Source: [Mycobacterium] zoologicum (GTDB lineage: Bacteria > Actinomycetota > Actinomycetes > Mycobacteriales > Mycobacteriaceae). From it: DNA of 64,000 bases. Shown piece by piece: positions 8,418 to 17,890 of this stretch (the stretch's first letter is position 1; the number at the start of each line of letters is the position of its first letter). A program made the translations under genes and the position numbers. The stretch covers positions 3,924,711 to 3,988,710 of the forward strand of contig NZ_CP083985.1 in NCBI RefSeq assembly GCF_020172665.1, in the 5' to 3' direction. Under the pieces are notes generated by a model. The model was given only the letters and a program-made list of their open reading frames with translations. It did not search any database and was not told the origin of the DNA.

Positions 8418-9575
8418 CTAACCCAGGATCAAACCCGACGTCGGCACGCCGGTGCCGGCCGTGACCAGCACATGCTCGACGTCGGGAACCTGGTTGACCG
8501 AGGTGCCGCGCAGCTGGCGCACGCCTTCGGCGATCCCGTTCATCCCGTGTACGTAGGCCTCGCCGAGCTGGCCGCCGTGGGTGTTGATCGGCAGCCGACC
8601 GCCGAGCTCGATGGCCCCGCCGGCGATGAAGTCCTTGGCCTCGCCGGGACCGCAGAATCCCAACTCCTCCAACTGGATCAGCGTGTACGGCGTGAAGTGG
8701 TCATAGAGCACCGCGGTCTGGATGTCGGCCGGCTTCAATCCGGACTGCGCCCACATCTGCCTGCCCACCAACCCCATCTCGGGCAATCCGAGCTCGTCGC
8801 GGTAGTAGGAGTACATGGTGAACTGGTCGGCCCCGGAACCCTGGGCGGCCGCCTCGATGATCGCCGGACGCTGCTTGAGGTCTCGCGCCCGCTCCGGGGT
8901 GGTGACCACGATCGCCACCCCGCCATCGGTCTCCTGGCAGCAGTCCAGCAGCCGCAACGGCTCAGCGATCCACCTCGAGTTCTGGTGATCCTCGATCGTG
9001 ATCGGCTTGCCATAGAAGTGTGCCTTGGGGTTGGTCGCCGCGTGCTTGCGGTCGGCCACCGACACCACGCCGAAATCCGCACTGGTGGCGCCGTATTCGT
9101 GCATGTAGCGCCGGGCGATCATCGCCACCGACGCGGCGGGCGTACTCAGACCGTGCGGGTAGGACCAGCTGTACTCCACACCGCGGGAGTCCGCGGTGCC
9201 GGTCAGCGCGGTCATCACCTGGCCGAACCGGAACTCCGAACGCTCATTGAAGGCGCGGTAGGCGACAACGCATTCGGCCACGCCGGTGGCCACCGCCAGA
9301 GCCGCCTGCTGCACCGTCGCCGCCGCCGCACCGCCGCCGTAGCCGATCTGGGAGAAGAACTTCAGCTCACCGATTCCGGTGGCCCGCGCGACGGCGGTCT
9401 CCAGGTTCGAGTCCATGGTGAACGTGACCAGACCGTCGACATCGGACGGCTTCAGTCCGGCGTCGTCGAGGGCATCGAGCACCGCCTCGGCGGCCAGGCG
9501 CAGCTCACTGCGCCCGGATTCCTTCGAGAAGTCGGTCGCGCCGATACCGGCGATGGCTGCCTTGCCCGACAACAT
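8418..9575 (-). CDS. ltp2: Steroid side-chain retro-aldolase Ltp2 (thiolase-like)
   Basis: 385 residues from ATG 9575 (MLSGKAAIAGIGATDFSKESG, the same start as Rv3540c); a GTG at 9578 is one codon earlier. It has a thiolase fold of the SCP-x/lipid-transfer type with C-terminal INTHGGQLGEAYVHGMNG. Ltp2, bound to the DUF35 part of ChsH2, cleaves the 17-hydroxy-pregnane-carboxyl-CoA product to release propionyl-CoA and leave a 17-keto steroid. The start overlaps the chsH1 stop by one base (TGATG). It is the last gene of the igr-type operon. Confidence 0.92.
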   Translation of the reverse strand: MLSGKAAIAGIGATDFSKESGRSELRLAAEAVLDALDDAGLKPSDVDGLVTFTMDSNLETAVARATGIGELKFFSQIGYGGGAAAATVQQAALAVATGVAECVVAYRAFNERSEFRFGQVMTALTGTADSRGVEYSWSYPHGLSTPAASVAMIARRYMHEYGATSADFGVVSVADRKHAATNPKAHFYGKPITIEDHQNSRWIAEPLRLLDCCQETDGGVAIVVTTPERARDLKQRPAIIEAAAQGSGADQFTMYSYYRDELGLPEMGLVGRQMWAQSGLKPADIQTAVLYDHFTPYTLIQLEELGFCGPGEAKDFIAGGAIELGGRLPINTHGGQLGEAYVHGMNGIAEGVRQLRGTSVNQVPDVEHVLVTAGTGVPTSGLILG

Positions 9576-9988
9576 CACGCATCTCCGATTGTCAGTGTCG
9601 CCGTGGCGATCACGTGATCGCCAAGGCTGTTGTTACCGATCACTTTCACGGTTACCAGAGGTCCGTCCGCTGTGTTTTCCAGCGCCGTCACCTCACCACT
9701 GAAGGTGACCGTGTCGTAGGCGTACCACGGCACGCCCAGTCGCAGCCCGATCGAGCGGACCACGGCGTTCGAGCCGGCCCAGTCGGTGATGTAGCGCTGC
9801 ACCAGGCCGGTGTCGGTGAGGATGTTGACGAAGATGTCCTTGGACCCCTTGGCCTGAGCCTTGTCGCGGTCGTGGTGCACATCCTGGTAGTCCCGGGTGG
9901 CGATCGCGGTGGACACGATGAACGTCGGGTCACCGTAGATCGCCAGCTCGGGCAGCTTGGTGCCCACCTGCACAGTCGGAGCGCTCAT
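9575..9988 (-). CDS. chsH1: Steroid enoyl-CoA hydratase subunit ChsH1 (MaoC-like)
   Basis: 137 residues, a single hot-dog domain with the hydratase motif RDYQDVHHDRDKA. ChsH1 pairs with the N-terminal MaoC domain of ChsH2 to hydrate the 17(20)-ene-CoA made by ChsE1-ChsE2. The ATG at 9988 overlaps the chsH2 stop in ATGA. It corresponds to Rv3541c. Confidence 0.92.
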   Translation of the reverse strand: MSAPTVQVGTKLPELAIYGDPTFIVSTAIATRDYQDVHHDRDKAQAKGSKDIFVNILTDTGLVQRYITDWAGSNAVVRSIGLRLGVPWYAYDTVTFSGEVTALENTADGPLVTVKVIGNNSLGDHVIATATLTIGDA

Positions 9989-10959
9989 GCCCCGCCCCCT
10001 TCCACAGCCTCCCAGGCGTACAGCGTCCACGCCGGACCCACCTCGCTGGCGGGAAAATCGAGATAGGTTGCCCGAACCGGCATTCCGACCTTCACCGCTG
10101 AAGCGTCGACGCCGCGAAGCTCCCCGAGCATCCGCACCCCCTCCTCGAGTTCGACCAGTGCGATCACGAAAGGCACGCTGCGGCCGGGGACCTTGGGGGC
10201 ATGGTGCACCACGTAGCTGAACACTGTGCCGTTGCCCGAGGAGACGACGTAGTCGGTCTCCTCGGTCTTGTCCTTCCACAGGGCCGGCACCGGCGGATGC
10301 TGCAGGCTGCCATCCGGGCGTTGCTGGATGCGCAGCTCGTGCGCGGCCACCCCGTCCCAGAAGTACTTCGAATCCCGCGACCACGACGGGCGCATCATCT
10401 TGTCGGGGTCGAGATCCTCCGGCACCTCGGCGGACTCGGCTCGGTCCTTCGGCAGGAACTTCAGGATGCGCCAGTTCATGTCGGCCACGCATTCCGCGTC
10501 TTCGCCGCCGTTCACCCACCACCGGATCTTCTGGGTGACGAAGTAGCCCTCACCCAGGCCGGTCTGCTTGGGGCCGACGATGTCGGTCACCTCAGCGGTG
10601 ACGCTGACCTCTTCACCCGGCCGCAGGTAGCGGTGGTAGGTCTGCTCGCAATTGGTCGCCACCACTCCGACATAGCCTGCGCCGTCGAACAACTCCATGA
10701 CCTTGCCCAGTGGGTCGTCGGCGGGGCGCTCGCCGCCCAGACCCATCATCGTCCACACCTGGATCATCGCCGGCGGTGCGACGATCCCGGGGTGGCCGGC
10801 GGCCTTGGCCGCCGCCTCCTCGGTGTAGATCGGGTTGGCGTCGCCGATCGCGTCGACCCAGTGCCGAATCATCGGCTGGTTCACCGGATCCCGGCCGGTG
10901 CGCGGCTCACTTCGGCCGGACGCCAGAATCTGTTCGATCCCGGAGGAAATGTCGCTCAT
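9985..10959 (-). CDS. chsH2: Steroid enoyl-CoA hydratase / DUF35 subunit ChsH2
   Basis: 324 residues. The N-terminal ~180 residues are MaoC-like (VTAEVTDIVGPKQTGLGEGYFVTQKIRWW). The C-terminal ~115 are a DUF35 OB-fold (YVVSSGNGTVFSYVVHHAPKVPGRSVPFVIALVELEEGVRMLGEL) that docks Ltp2. No CxxC pairs are present, so the zinc-ribbon part of many DUF35 proteins is absent. It is the partner of ChsH1, Rv3542c type. Spacing to fadE29 is 13 nt on the operon strand. Confidence 0.92.
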   Translation of the reverse strand: MSDISSGIEQILASGRSEPRTGRDPVNQPMIRHWVDAIGDANPIYTEEAAAKAAGHPGIVAPPAMIQVWTMMGLGGERPADDPLGKVMELFDGAGYVGVVATNCEQTYHRYLRPGEEVSVTAEVTDIVGPKQTGLGEGYFVTQKIRWWVNGGEDAECVADMNWRILKFLPKDRAESAEVPEDLDPDKMMRPSWSRDSKYFWDGVAAHELRIQQRPDGSLQHPPVPALWKDKTEETDYVVSSGNGTVFSYVVHHAPKVPGRSVPFVIALVELEEGVRMLGELRGVDASAVKVGMPVRATYLDFPASEVGPAWTLYAWEAVEGGGA

Positions 10960-10972
10960 CGCTCTCCTCGAC

Positions 10973-12136
10973 TCATCGGGGCACCCGCGGGACTTTGAGG
11001 CCGGAAGCGGCGATCATCTCCCGCATCACCTCGTTGACGCCGCCGCCGAAGGTGATCACCAGGTTGCGCTTGGTCTGCACGTCCAGCCAGCGCAACAACT
11101 CCGCGGTCGCCGGGTCGGCCGGGTTGCCGTGGCAGCCGACGATCTCCTCGGCCAGCCGGCCGGCGTACTGGATGCGTTCGGTGCCGAACACCTTGGTGGC
11201 CGCGGCGTCGGCGACCTCGATGATCTCGCCTGCCGCGGCTACCTGCCAGTTCAGCAACTCGTTGATGCGGAACATGGCATGGATCTCGCCGAGGCCGCGC
11301 TTGACCGCGTCATGGCTGATCGGCCTGACGCCGTCGCCGCCGGGTGTGGTGGCCCAGGCGTGCACCTTGTCGTAGATGGCGCCGAACCGGCCGGCCGGAC
11401 CGAGCATGACCCGCTCGTTGTTGAGCTGGGTGGTGATCAGCCGCCAGCCACCGTTCTCCTCGCCGACCAGCATGTCGGCGGGCACCCGGACGTCGTTGTA
11501 ATAAGTCGCGTTGGTGTGGTGCGCGCCGTCGGACAGGATCATCGGGGTCCACGAGTAGCCCGGGTCCTTGGTGTCGACGATGAAGATCGAGATTCCCTTG
11601 TGCTTCACCGCGGTCGGGTCGGTGCGGGCCGCCAGCCAGATGTAGTCGGCGTCGTGCGCACCGGTGGTGAACACCTTCTGCCCATTGATGATGTAGTGGT
11701 CGCCGTCGCGAACCGCGGTAGTGCGCAACGACGCCAGGTCGGTGCCGGCCTCAGGTTCGGTGTAGCCGATCGCGAAATGCACTTCGCCGGCGAGGATCGC
11801 GGGCAGGAACTTCTTCTTCTGCGCCTCGTTGCCGTACACCTGCAGGGTCGGGCCGACGGTCTGCAGCGTCACCGCCGGCAGCGGGATGTCGGCGCGCTGC
11901 GCCTCGTTGACGAAGATCTGCTGCTCGATCGGTCCGAAGCCCAGACCGCCGAACTCCTTGGGCCAGCCGACACCGAGCTTGCCGTCACGGCCCATCCGCC
12001 GGATCACGTCCCGGTACGCGTTGCTGTGCCGGTCGGAGTCCATCGACTTGGCCTCGTCGGGCTTGATGAGGGTGGCGAAGTATTCGCGCAACTCGATTTG
12101 CAGCTTGCGCTGCTCGGGGGTCAGATCGACGAACAT
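10973..12136 (-). CDS. fadE29: Steroid acyl-CoA dehydrogenase subunit ChsE2 (FadE29)
   Basis: 387 residues starting MFVDLTPEQRKLQIELREYF; the length equals that known for Rv3543c. It has the full acyl-CoA dehydrogenase fold, with FAIGYTEPEAGTDLASLRTTA and C-terminal QTKRNLVITFGGGVNEVMREMI. ChsE2 forms an alpha2beta2 complex with ChsE1 (FadE28) that dehydrogenates 3-oxo-pregnene-carboxyl-CoA. Longer in-frame reading upstream is antisense-type noise inside fadE28. The first 16 bases overlap the fadE28 3' end, consistent with translational coupling. Confidence 0.92.
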   Translation of the reverse strand: MFVDLTPEQRKLQIELREYFATLIKPDEAKSMDSDRHSNAYRDVIRRMGRDGKLGVGWPKEFGGLGFGPIEQQIFVNEAQRADIPLPAVTLQTVGPTLQVYGNEAQKKKFLPAILAGEVHFAIGYTEPEAGTDLASLRTTAVRDGDHYIINGQKVFTTGAHDADYIWLAARTDPTAVKHKGISIFIVDTKDPGYSWTPMILSDGAHHTNATYYNDVRVPADMLVGEENGGWRLITTQLNNERVMLGPAGRFGAIYDKVHAWATTPGGDGVRPISHDAVKRGLGEIHAMFRINELLNWQVAAAGEIIEVADAAATKVFGTERIQYAGRLAEEIVGCHGNPADPATAELLRWLDVQTKRNLVITFGGGVNEVMREMIAASGLKVPRVPR

Positions 12137-13134
12137 TGCGCTCCAAGGGTTTCGAGACGATTTGACCGGCCACCCAGTAGGCGGTTCAGGTCCTTGATCG
12201 AGGAGTAGTAGCGGTCCATCGGGTAGTCCACGTCCATCCCCATCCCGCCGTGCAGGTGGTGGCAGAGCTGCATCACCGGCGGCGCCTGCGAGGTGACCCA
12301 GTAACCGAGGACCGCGAGGTCGTCTTCGGTGTCCAGTCCGTTGGCCAGCCGCCACACCACCGACGTCGCCGCCAAAGTGAGTGTGCGCGAGACGATGTAG
12401 ACCTCCGACAGCTGGGCGGCCACCGTCTGGAAGGTGGACAGTGGCCGGCCGAACTGCTCGCGGCTGCCGACGTAGTCGGCGGTGAGCCGCAGCGCTCCGG
12501 CCACCAGGCCGGACGCGAACGCCCCGATCATGGCCAGCGCCAGTTCGTTGACCCGGGACACGGTCGCGCCGTCGAGCACCGAGTCGACCTCGGCGTCGGT
12601 GAAGACCACCACGTACTCGTCGCTGTGGTTGGCGGTCGGCGTCTTGGTCAGCTGCACGCCGTCGGCCTTGGCCGAGATGACTGCCACCCCGGTGTCGGCG
12701 GTGACCAGGATCCACTCGGCCTGCTCTGCGTAGGCCACGCCGATCTTGGTGCCGGACAACCGGTTACTGGCCAACGTGACCGCGGGCCGCTCAGGCAGTG
12801 CCGCGGCGGGCTCGTCGAGCGCGGCCGTAAGCACCGCACCCTTGGCCACCCCGGCCAGGTAGCGGTCCTGCTGGGCGTCAGAGGCCAGGTCCAGCAGCGG
12901 AACCAGCCCGAGACCGAGCGTGGCCAGTGCGGGGCTGATGGTCCCGTGCCGGCCGATCTCGGTGAGCGCCGTGGCCACCTCGGACAGTCCGACGCCGTCA
13001 CCACCGAGCCGCTCGGGCACCGCCAGCGCGGTCACTCCCCCGGCGACCAGCGCCTCCCAACTGTTGTCGCGGTCGAGCACCGACGTGACTACGTCGGCGA
13101 CGGCCTGCTGTTCCGGATCGGGACTGAAGTCCAC
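12121..13134 (-). CDS. fadE28: Steroid acyl-CoA dehydrogenase subunit ChsE1 (FadE28)
   Basis: 337 residues, shorter than a classical acyl-CoA dehydrogenase and divergent in the active-site half, as expected for the partner subunit of ChsE2. The C-terminal part has DYVGSREQFGRPLSTFQTVAAQLSEV and HHLHGGMGMDVDYPMDRYY. It acts only as a heteromer with FadE29. It lies 18 bp downstream of the cyp125 stop, in the same operon. Confidence 0.92.
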   Translation of the reverse strand: MDFSPDPEQQAVADVVTSVLDRDNSWEALVAGGVTALAVPERLGGDGVGLSEVATALTEIGRHGTISPALATLGLGLVPLLDLASDAQQDRYLAGVAKGAVLTAALDEPAAALPERPAVTLASNRLSGTKIGVAYAEQAEWILVTADTGVAVISAKADGVQLTKTPTANHSDEYVVVFTDAEVDSVLDGATVSRVNELALAMIGAFASGLVAGALRLTADYVGSREQFGRPLSTFQTVAAQLSEVYIVSRTLTLAATSVVWRLANGLDTEDDLAVLGYWVTSQAPPVMQLCHHLHGGMGMDVDYPMDRYYSSIKDLNRLLGGRSNRLETLGAQCSSI

Positions 13135-13152
13135 CCCAAAATCTCCTTGAAT

Positions 13153-14406
13153 CTAGTGAGCCACCGGACATTTGCCGGTGTAGTCCATCTGCCAGTGCTT
13201 GATGCCGTTGAGCCATCCCGACCGCAACCGCTCCGGTGCGGCCAGCGGCCCCAGGTCCGGGACGTGGTCGGCCACCGCGTTGAAGATCAGGTCGATCGTC
13301 AGCCGGGCCAGGTGAGTGCCGATGCAGTAGTGCGCCCCGGTGCCGCCGAAGCCGACGTGCGGGTTGGGGTCGCGCAGGATGTTGAAACGCTGCGGCTCGT
13401 CGAACGCCTCCTCGTCGAAGTTGGCCGAGCGGTAGAACATCACCACCCGCTGCCCCTTCTTGATCTGCGCACCGGACAACTCGTAGTCCTCCAGGGCGGT
13501 GCGCTGGAAGCAGATCACCGGGGAGGCCCACCGCACGATCTCGTCCGCGGTGGTCTTGGGGCGCTCTTTCTTGAACAGCTCCCACTGGTCGGGGTGCTCG
13601 GAGAAGGCGATCATGCCATGGGTGATCGAGTTGCGAGTGGTCTCGTTGCCGGCCACCGCCAGCATCACCACGAAGAAGCCGAACTCGTCGTCGGAGAGTT
13701 TCTCGCCGTCGATGTCGGCGTTGATCAGCGTGGTGACGATGTCCTCACCCGGGTTCTCCGCCTTGGCCGCGGCCAGCTGCATGGCGTACTGGATCAATTC
13801 CACCGACGACATCTGCGGGTCGATGTCGGCGTACTCCGGGTCCTCGCTGCCGGTCATCTCGTTCGACCACTGGAACAGCTTGTCGCGGTCCTCCTGCGGC
13901 ACCCCGAGCAGTCCGGCGATCGCCTGCAGCGGCAGCTCGCAGGACACCTGCTCGACGAAGTCGCCGGACCCGGCAGCGGCGGCCTCCTTGACGATCGACT
14001 GGGCCCGCTGGTGAAGTTCCTCTTGCAACCGGCCGATGGCCCGCGGCGTGAAGCCGCGCGAGATGATCCGGCGGAGCCGGGTGTGGTGCGGTGCGTCCAT
14101 GTTGAGCATCACGAACCGCTGAACCTCGATGTTCTCCCGGGCCATGTCGTCGGGGAACCTGGGGATCACGCAGTTCTCGAAGCTGGAGAAGACGTCGCTG
14201 CGCAGCGAAACCTCTTTGACGTCAGCGAGTTTGGTGACGGCCCAGTAGCCGCCGTCGTTGAATCCGCCGCCCTTGCCGGGGGCCTGTTCGATCCAGCAGA
14301 CGGGGGCCGATTTGCGCAGTTGCGCGAACTCCTGCTCGGGGATGCCCTTGGCGATCAGGTCCGGGTTGAGGAAGTCGAACCCGGGCGGCAGGGGCGCACT
14401 GGACAT
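13153..14406 (-). CDS. cyp125: Steroid C26/C27-monooxygenase CYP125 (orthologue-like copy)
   Basis: 417 residues from ATG 14406 (MSSAPLPPGFDFLNPD, preceded by AAGGTGAG); a GTG at 14418 is the alternative start. The I-helix motif is AGNETTRN, the haem loop FGGTGAHYCIGTHLAR has its Cys at about 361, and the C-terminus YTGKCPVAH is like M. tuberculosis CYP125A1. It oxidises the terminal methyl of cholesterol or cholestenone to the acid, the entry to side-chain degradation. Of the three CYP125 proteins in this window it is the best candidate orthologue of Rv3545c by sequence and by position next to fadE28. Confidence 0.92.
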   Translation of the reverse strand: MSSAPLPPGFDFLNPDLIAKGIPEQEFAQLRKSAPVCWIEQAPGKGGGFNDGGYWAVTKLADVKEVSLRSDVFSSFENCVIPRFPDDMARENIEVQRFVMLNMDAPHHTRLRRIISRGFTPRAIGRLQEELHQRAQSIVKEAAAAGSGDFVEQVSCELPLQAIAGLLGVPQEDRDKLFQWSNEMTGSEDPEYADIDPQMSSVELIQYAMQLAAAKAENPGEDIVTTLINADIDGEKLSDDEFGFFVVMLAVAGNETTRNSITHGMIAFSEHPDQWELFKKERPKTTADEIVRWASPVICFQRTALEDYELSGAQIKKGQRVVMFYRSANFDEEAFDEPQRFNILRDPNPHVGFGGTGAHYCIGTHLARLTIDLIFNAVADHVPDLGPLAAPERLRSGWLNGIKHWQMDYTGKCPVAH

Positions 14407-14438
14407 AGACGAACTCACCTTCTTCTCGATTGGAGTGC

Positions 14439-15689
14439 TCAGACCGCGGCAGACTTGCCGGTGTAGTCGACCTGCCAGTGCTTGATCCCGTTGAGCCAGC
14501 CCGACCGCAGGCGCTCCGGCTTGCTCAGCGGCGTGAGATCGGGGATGTGGTCGGCGATGGCGTTGAACATCAGGCCGACGGTCATGCGGGCCAAGTGGGT
14601 GCCGATGCAGTAGTGCGCCCCGGTTCCGCCGAAGCCGACGTGCGGGTTGGGGTCACGCAAGATGTTGAACTGCTGCGGGTTGTCGAACACCTCGGGATCG
14701 AAGTTGGCCGAACGGTAGAACATCACCACTCGCTGCCCCGCTTTGATGTTCACCCCGGACAGCTCGTGGTCGCGGGTGGCGGTGCGCTGGAACGAGGTCA
14801 CCGGGGTGGCCCAGCGGACCACCTCGTCGGCGGTGGTCTCGGGGCGCTGGGCCTTGAAGATCTCCCACTGCTCAGGGTTCTCGGTGAACGCCATCATGCC
14901 CTGGGTGATCGAATTGCGAGTGGTCTCGCTGCCGGCCACCGCCAGCAGGATGATGAAGAAGCCGAGCTCGTCGTCGTTGAGCTTCTCGCCGTCGATGTCC
15001 GCCTCGATCAGCGTGGTGACGATGTCTTTGCCCGGGTTCTGCCGCTTGCCCTCAGCCAGTTGCAGGCCGTAGGCGATGATCTCCATCGACGAGGTGGCCG
15101 GGTCGTAGTGGGCGTACTCCGGGTCGTCGTACGAGGTCATCTGGTTGGTCCAGTTGAAGAGCTTGCCGCGGTCCTCCTGCGGCACCCCCATCAGCCCGGC
15201 GATGGCCTGCAGCGGCAACTCGGAGGCCACCTCCACCACGAAGTCACCCGAGCCGCGGGCCAGCGCCTCTTTCGCGATGCCCTGCGCGCGCTGCTCCAGC
15301 TCGTCGCGCAGCGGCAGGATGTGGCGCGGGGTGAAACCGCGCGAGACGATCCGGCGCAGCCGGGTATGCCGCGGCGCGTCCTGGTTGAGCATCAGCAGCC
15401 GGCCGACGTCGATGTTCTCCCGCTCGATGTCGTCGTTGTAGCGCGGGATGGCCCCGTTGATCTCGCTGGAGAAGACATCGTCGAGACGGGACACTTCTTT
15501 GACGTCGTGATGGCTGGTGATCGCCCAGTAGCCGCCGTCTTTGAAACCGCCGCTGCGGTCGTCCGGCTGCTCGATCCAGCTGATCGGTGCGCCGGCCCGC
15601 AGTTCGGCGAACTCCGCGTCCGGGAGTCGCTCGGCGTAGATCGCCGGGTCGGTGAGGTCGAACCCGGGCGGCAGCTTCACATTCGACAT
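14439..15689 (-). CDS. CYP125-family cytochrome P450, paralogue 2
   Basis: 416 residues. ATG 15689 follows AGGAG. The haem loop FGGTGAHYCIG has its Cys at about 361, and the I-helix motif is AGSETTRN. It is first in the operon, 32 bp upstream of the orthologue-like cyp125. It shares more with the distant copy at 361-1620 (MTSYDDPEY, LMLNQDAPRHTRLRR, VTSFQRTATRDH) than with its neighbour. The tandem cyp125 pair plus the distant copy imply at least two duplications. It is probably also a steroid side-chain hydroxylase; specificity is unknown. Confidence 0.87.
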   Translation of the reverse strand: MSNVKLPPGFDLTDPAIYAERLPDAEFAELRAGAPISWIEQPDDRSGGFKDGGYWAITSHHDVKEVSRLDDVFSSEINGAIPRYNDDIERENIDVGRLLMLNQDAPRHTRLRRIVSRGFTPRHILPLRDELEQRAQGIAKEALARGSGDFVVEVASELPLQAIAGLMGVPQEDRGKLFNWTNQMTSYDDPEYAHYDPATSSMEIIAYGLQLAEGKRQNPGKDIVTTLIEADIDGEKLNDDELGFFIILLAVAGSETTRNSITQGMMAFTENPEQWEIFKAQRPETTADEVVRWATPVTSFQRTATRDHELSGVNIKAGQRVVMFYRSANFDPEVFDNPQQFNILRDPNPHVGFGGTGAHYCIGTHLARMTVGLMFNAIADHIPDLTPLSKPERLRSGWLNGIKHWQVDYTGKSAAV

Positions 15690-15704
15690 CGGCAGTCTCC
15701 TAAT

Positions 15705-15718
15705 TGCAACGCGTTCTA
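15705..15718. promoter_or_regulatory. KstR operator, cyp125 side
   Basis: TGCAACGCGTTCTA matches TnnAACnnGTTnnA, 16 bp upstream of the P450 start at 15689. It is one of two boxes in the 118-bp divergent gap with fadA5. Confidence 0.8.
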
Positions 15719-15783
15719 GTAGCAGTAGAACATGGCCTCACCATAGAACAAAGGCCCCCAGCCATCGTCGCTTGTCAGACTAA

Positions 15784-15797
15784 TGAAACGTGTTCTA
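15784..15797. promoter_or_regulatory. KstR operator, fadA5 side
   Basis: TGAAACGTGTTCTA matches the KstR consensus and ends 10 bp before the fadA5 ATG at 15808. A similar box plus flanking sequence is found upstream of the P450 gene at 361-1620. Confidence 0.85.
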
Positions 15798-15798
15798 G

Positions 15799-16958
<1,160 letters not shown>

Positions 16959-16959
<1 letters not shown>

Positions 16960-17348
16960 TGGCAGCCGTATCAGAAGCCGACCGCATCGCGGCCGCCCAG
17001 GCCTACATCGACGCGCTGGTCAGTCACGACTCCTCCGCGGTCCGGTTCACCGACGACTGCACCCGCATCGAGGTCGGCCTCAAGACAGGCTTCTCCGGTA
17101 AACACCTGCACCGCAGCCTGAATCGCGGGCCGCAGTTCAAGCTGATCTCGGCGGCCACGCTGCCGAAGTACAGCATCGACGGCGACGAGGTGCGGGCGGT
17201 CTACGACATCATCACCAAGCCGTCGCTGTTCGGGATGCGCGTCTGCTCGCATGTCGACGAGGTCTTCCGGATCCCGGCCGACAGCCCGGACGGCACCGCC
17301 GTCATCCACCACATCCGCGCCGGCATCCGTCCCTTCATCCAGCGTTAG
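16959..17348 (+). CDS. Small protein between fadA5 and ddn, possible NTF2-like fold
   Basis: 129 residues from GTG 16959, which overlaps the fadA5 TAG by one base, so it is translationally coupled. The sequence begins VAAVSEADRIAAAQAYIDALVSHDSSAVRFTDDCTRIEVG, a pattern seen in SnoaL/NTF2-like proteins, and ends HIRAGIRPFIQR. There is no signal peptide or membrane segment. Coupling with FadA5 suggests a role with CoA or steroid intermediates, but none is established here. This is a low-certainty family call. Confidence 0.6.
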
Positions 17349-17358
17349 AGTTGCCGAC

Positions 17359-17841
17359 GTGACCACGCCAGAGAAGCCGAAGGCACTCGACTCGCCGATC
17401 ACCGGCACCATCATCAAGTGGATGTCGCGGGCCAACACCGCGGCCTACAAGGTGACCGGCGGCCGGATCGGCGGCAAGTGGCGGATGGGCACCAAGCGAT
17501 TCGGCGACGACGTTCCCGACGTCGGGATCCTCACCACCATCGGGCGCAAGACCGGCGAACCGCGTGAGACCCCGCTGCTGTTCCTGCGGGAAGGTGACCG
17601 GGTGATCCTGGTGGCCTCCCAGGGCGGGCGGTCCGGCCACCCGATGTGGTACCTGAACCTGCGGGCCAACCCGAAGGTGACCTTCCGGATCCGCAACGAG
17701 GTGCTGGCCCTGCGGAGCCGGGACGCGACCGAGGCCGAGCGCGCCGACTACTGGCCGAAGCTCGACGCGATGTACCCGGACTTCGCCAACTACCGTGCCT
17801 GGGCCGACCGGGAGATCGCGATCATCATCTGCGACCCCTAG
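17359..17841 (+). CDS. ddn: F420-dependent nitroreductase-family protein (Ddn)
   Basis: 160 residues from GTG 17359. The core ILTTIGRKTGEPRETPLLFLREGDRVILVASQGG, then HPMWYLNLRANPKV, is the deazaflavin-dependent nitroreductase family, and the position downstream of fadA5 is that of Rv3547. Ddn of M. tuberculosis uses reduced F420 to reduce quinones and activates pretomanid. It starts 10 nt after the preceding gene, so it likely belongs to the fadA5 operon. It differs from Rv3547 mostly near the N-terminus, so drug activation cannot be assumed. Confidence 0.85.
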   Translation: MTTPEKPKALDSPITGTIIKWMSRANTAAYKVTGGRIGGKWRMGTKRFGDDVPDVGILTTIGRKTGEPRETPLLFLREGDRVILVASQGGRSGHPMWYLNLRANPKVTFRIRNEVLALRSRDATEAERADYWPKLDAMYPDFANYRAWADREIAIIICDP

Positions 17842-17854
17842 GCGCCCGGGCCGT

Positions 17855-17890
17855 GGTGCCGGTCGGGGTCAGGCCCCGTAGACCGGCACC
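17855..17890. terminator. Hairpin between ddn and the convergent SDR gene
   Basis: GGTGCCGGTC (17855-17864) and GACCGGCACC (17881-17890) pair perfectly, with an inner GGGG/CCCC stem. It begins 14 bases after the ddn stop and runs into the last codons of the convergent SDR gene. It is a likely terminator for ddn. Confidence 0.6.

Noticed and set aside
12121..12136. Overlap of fadE28 and fadE29 as a possible frameshift
   Set aside because: Both proteins are full length with proper ends; a 16-bp overlap is ordinary coupling.
12137..12715. N-terminal extension of fadE29
   Set aside because: The extension lies in another frame of fadE28. The internal MFVDLTPEQ start gives the exact known length of FadE29.
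12250..14466. Plus-strand open frame of 738 codons over fadE28 and cyp125
   Set aside because: Antisense shadow caused by high GC. The minus strand encodes clear ChsE1 and CYP125 with all motifs, and the plus frame has no recognisable domain.
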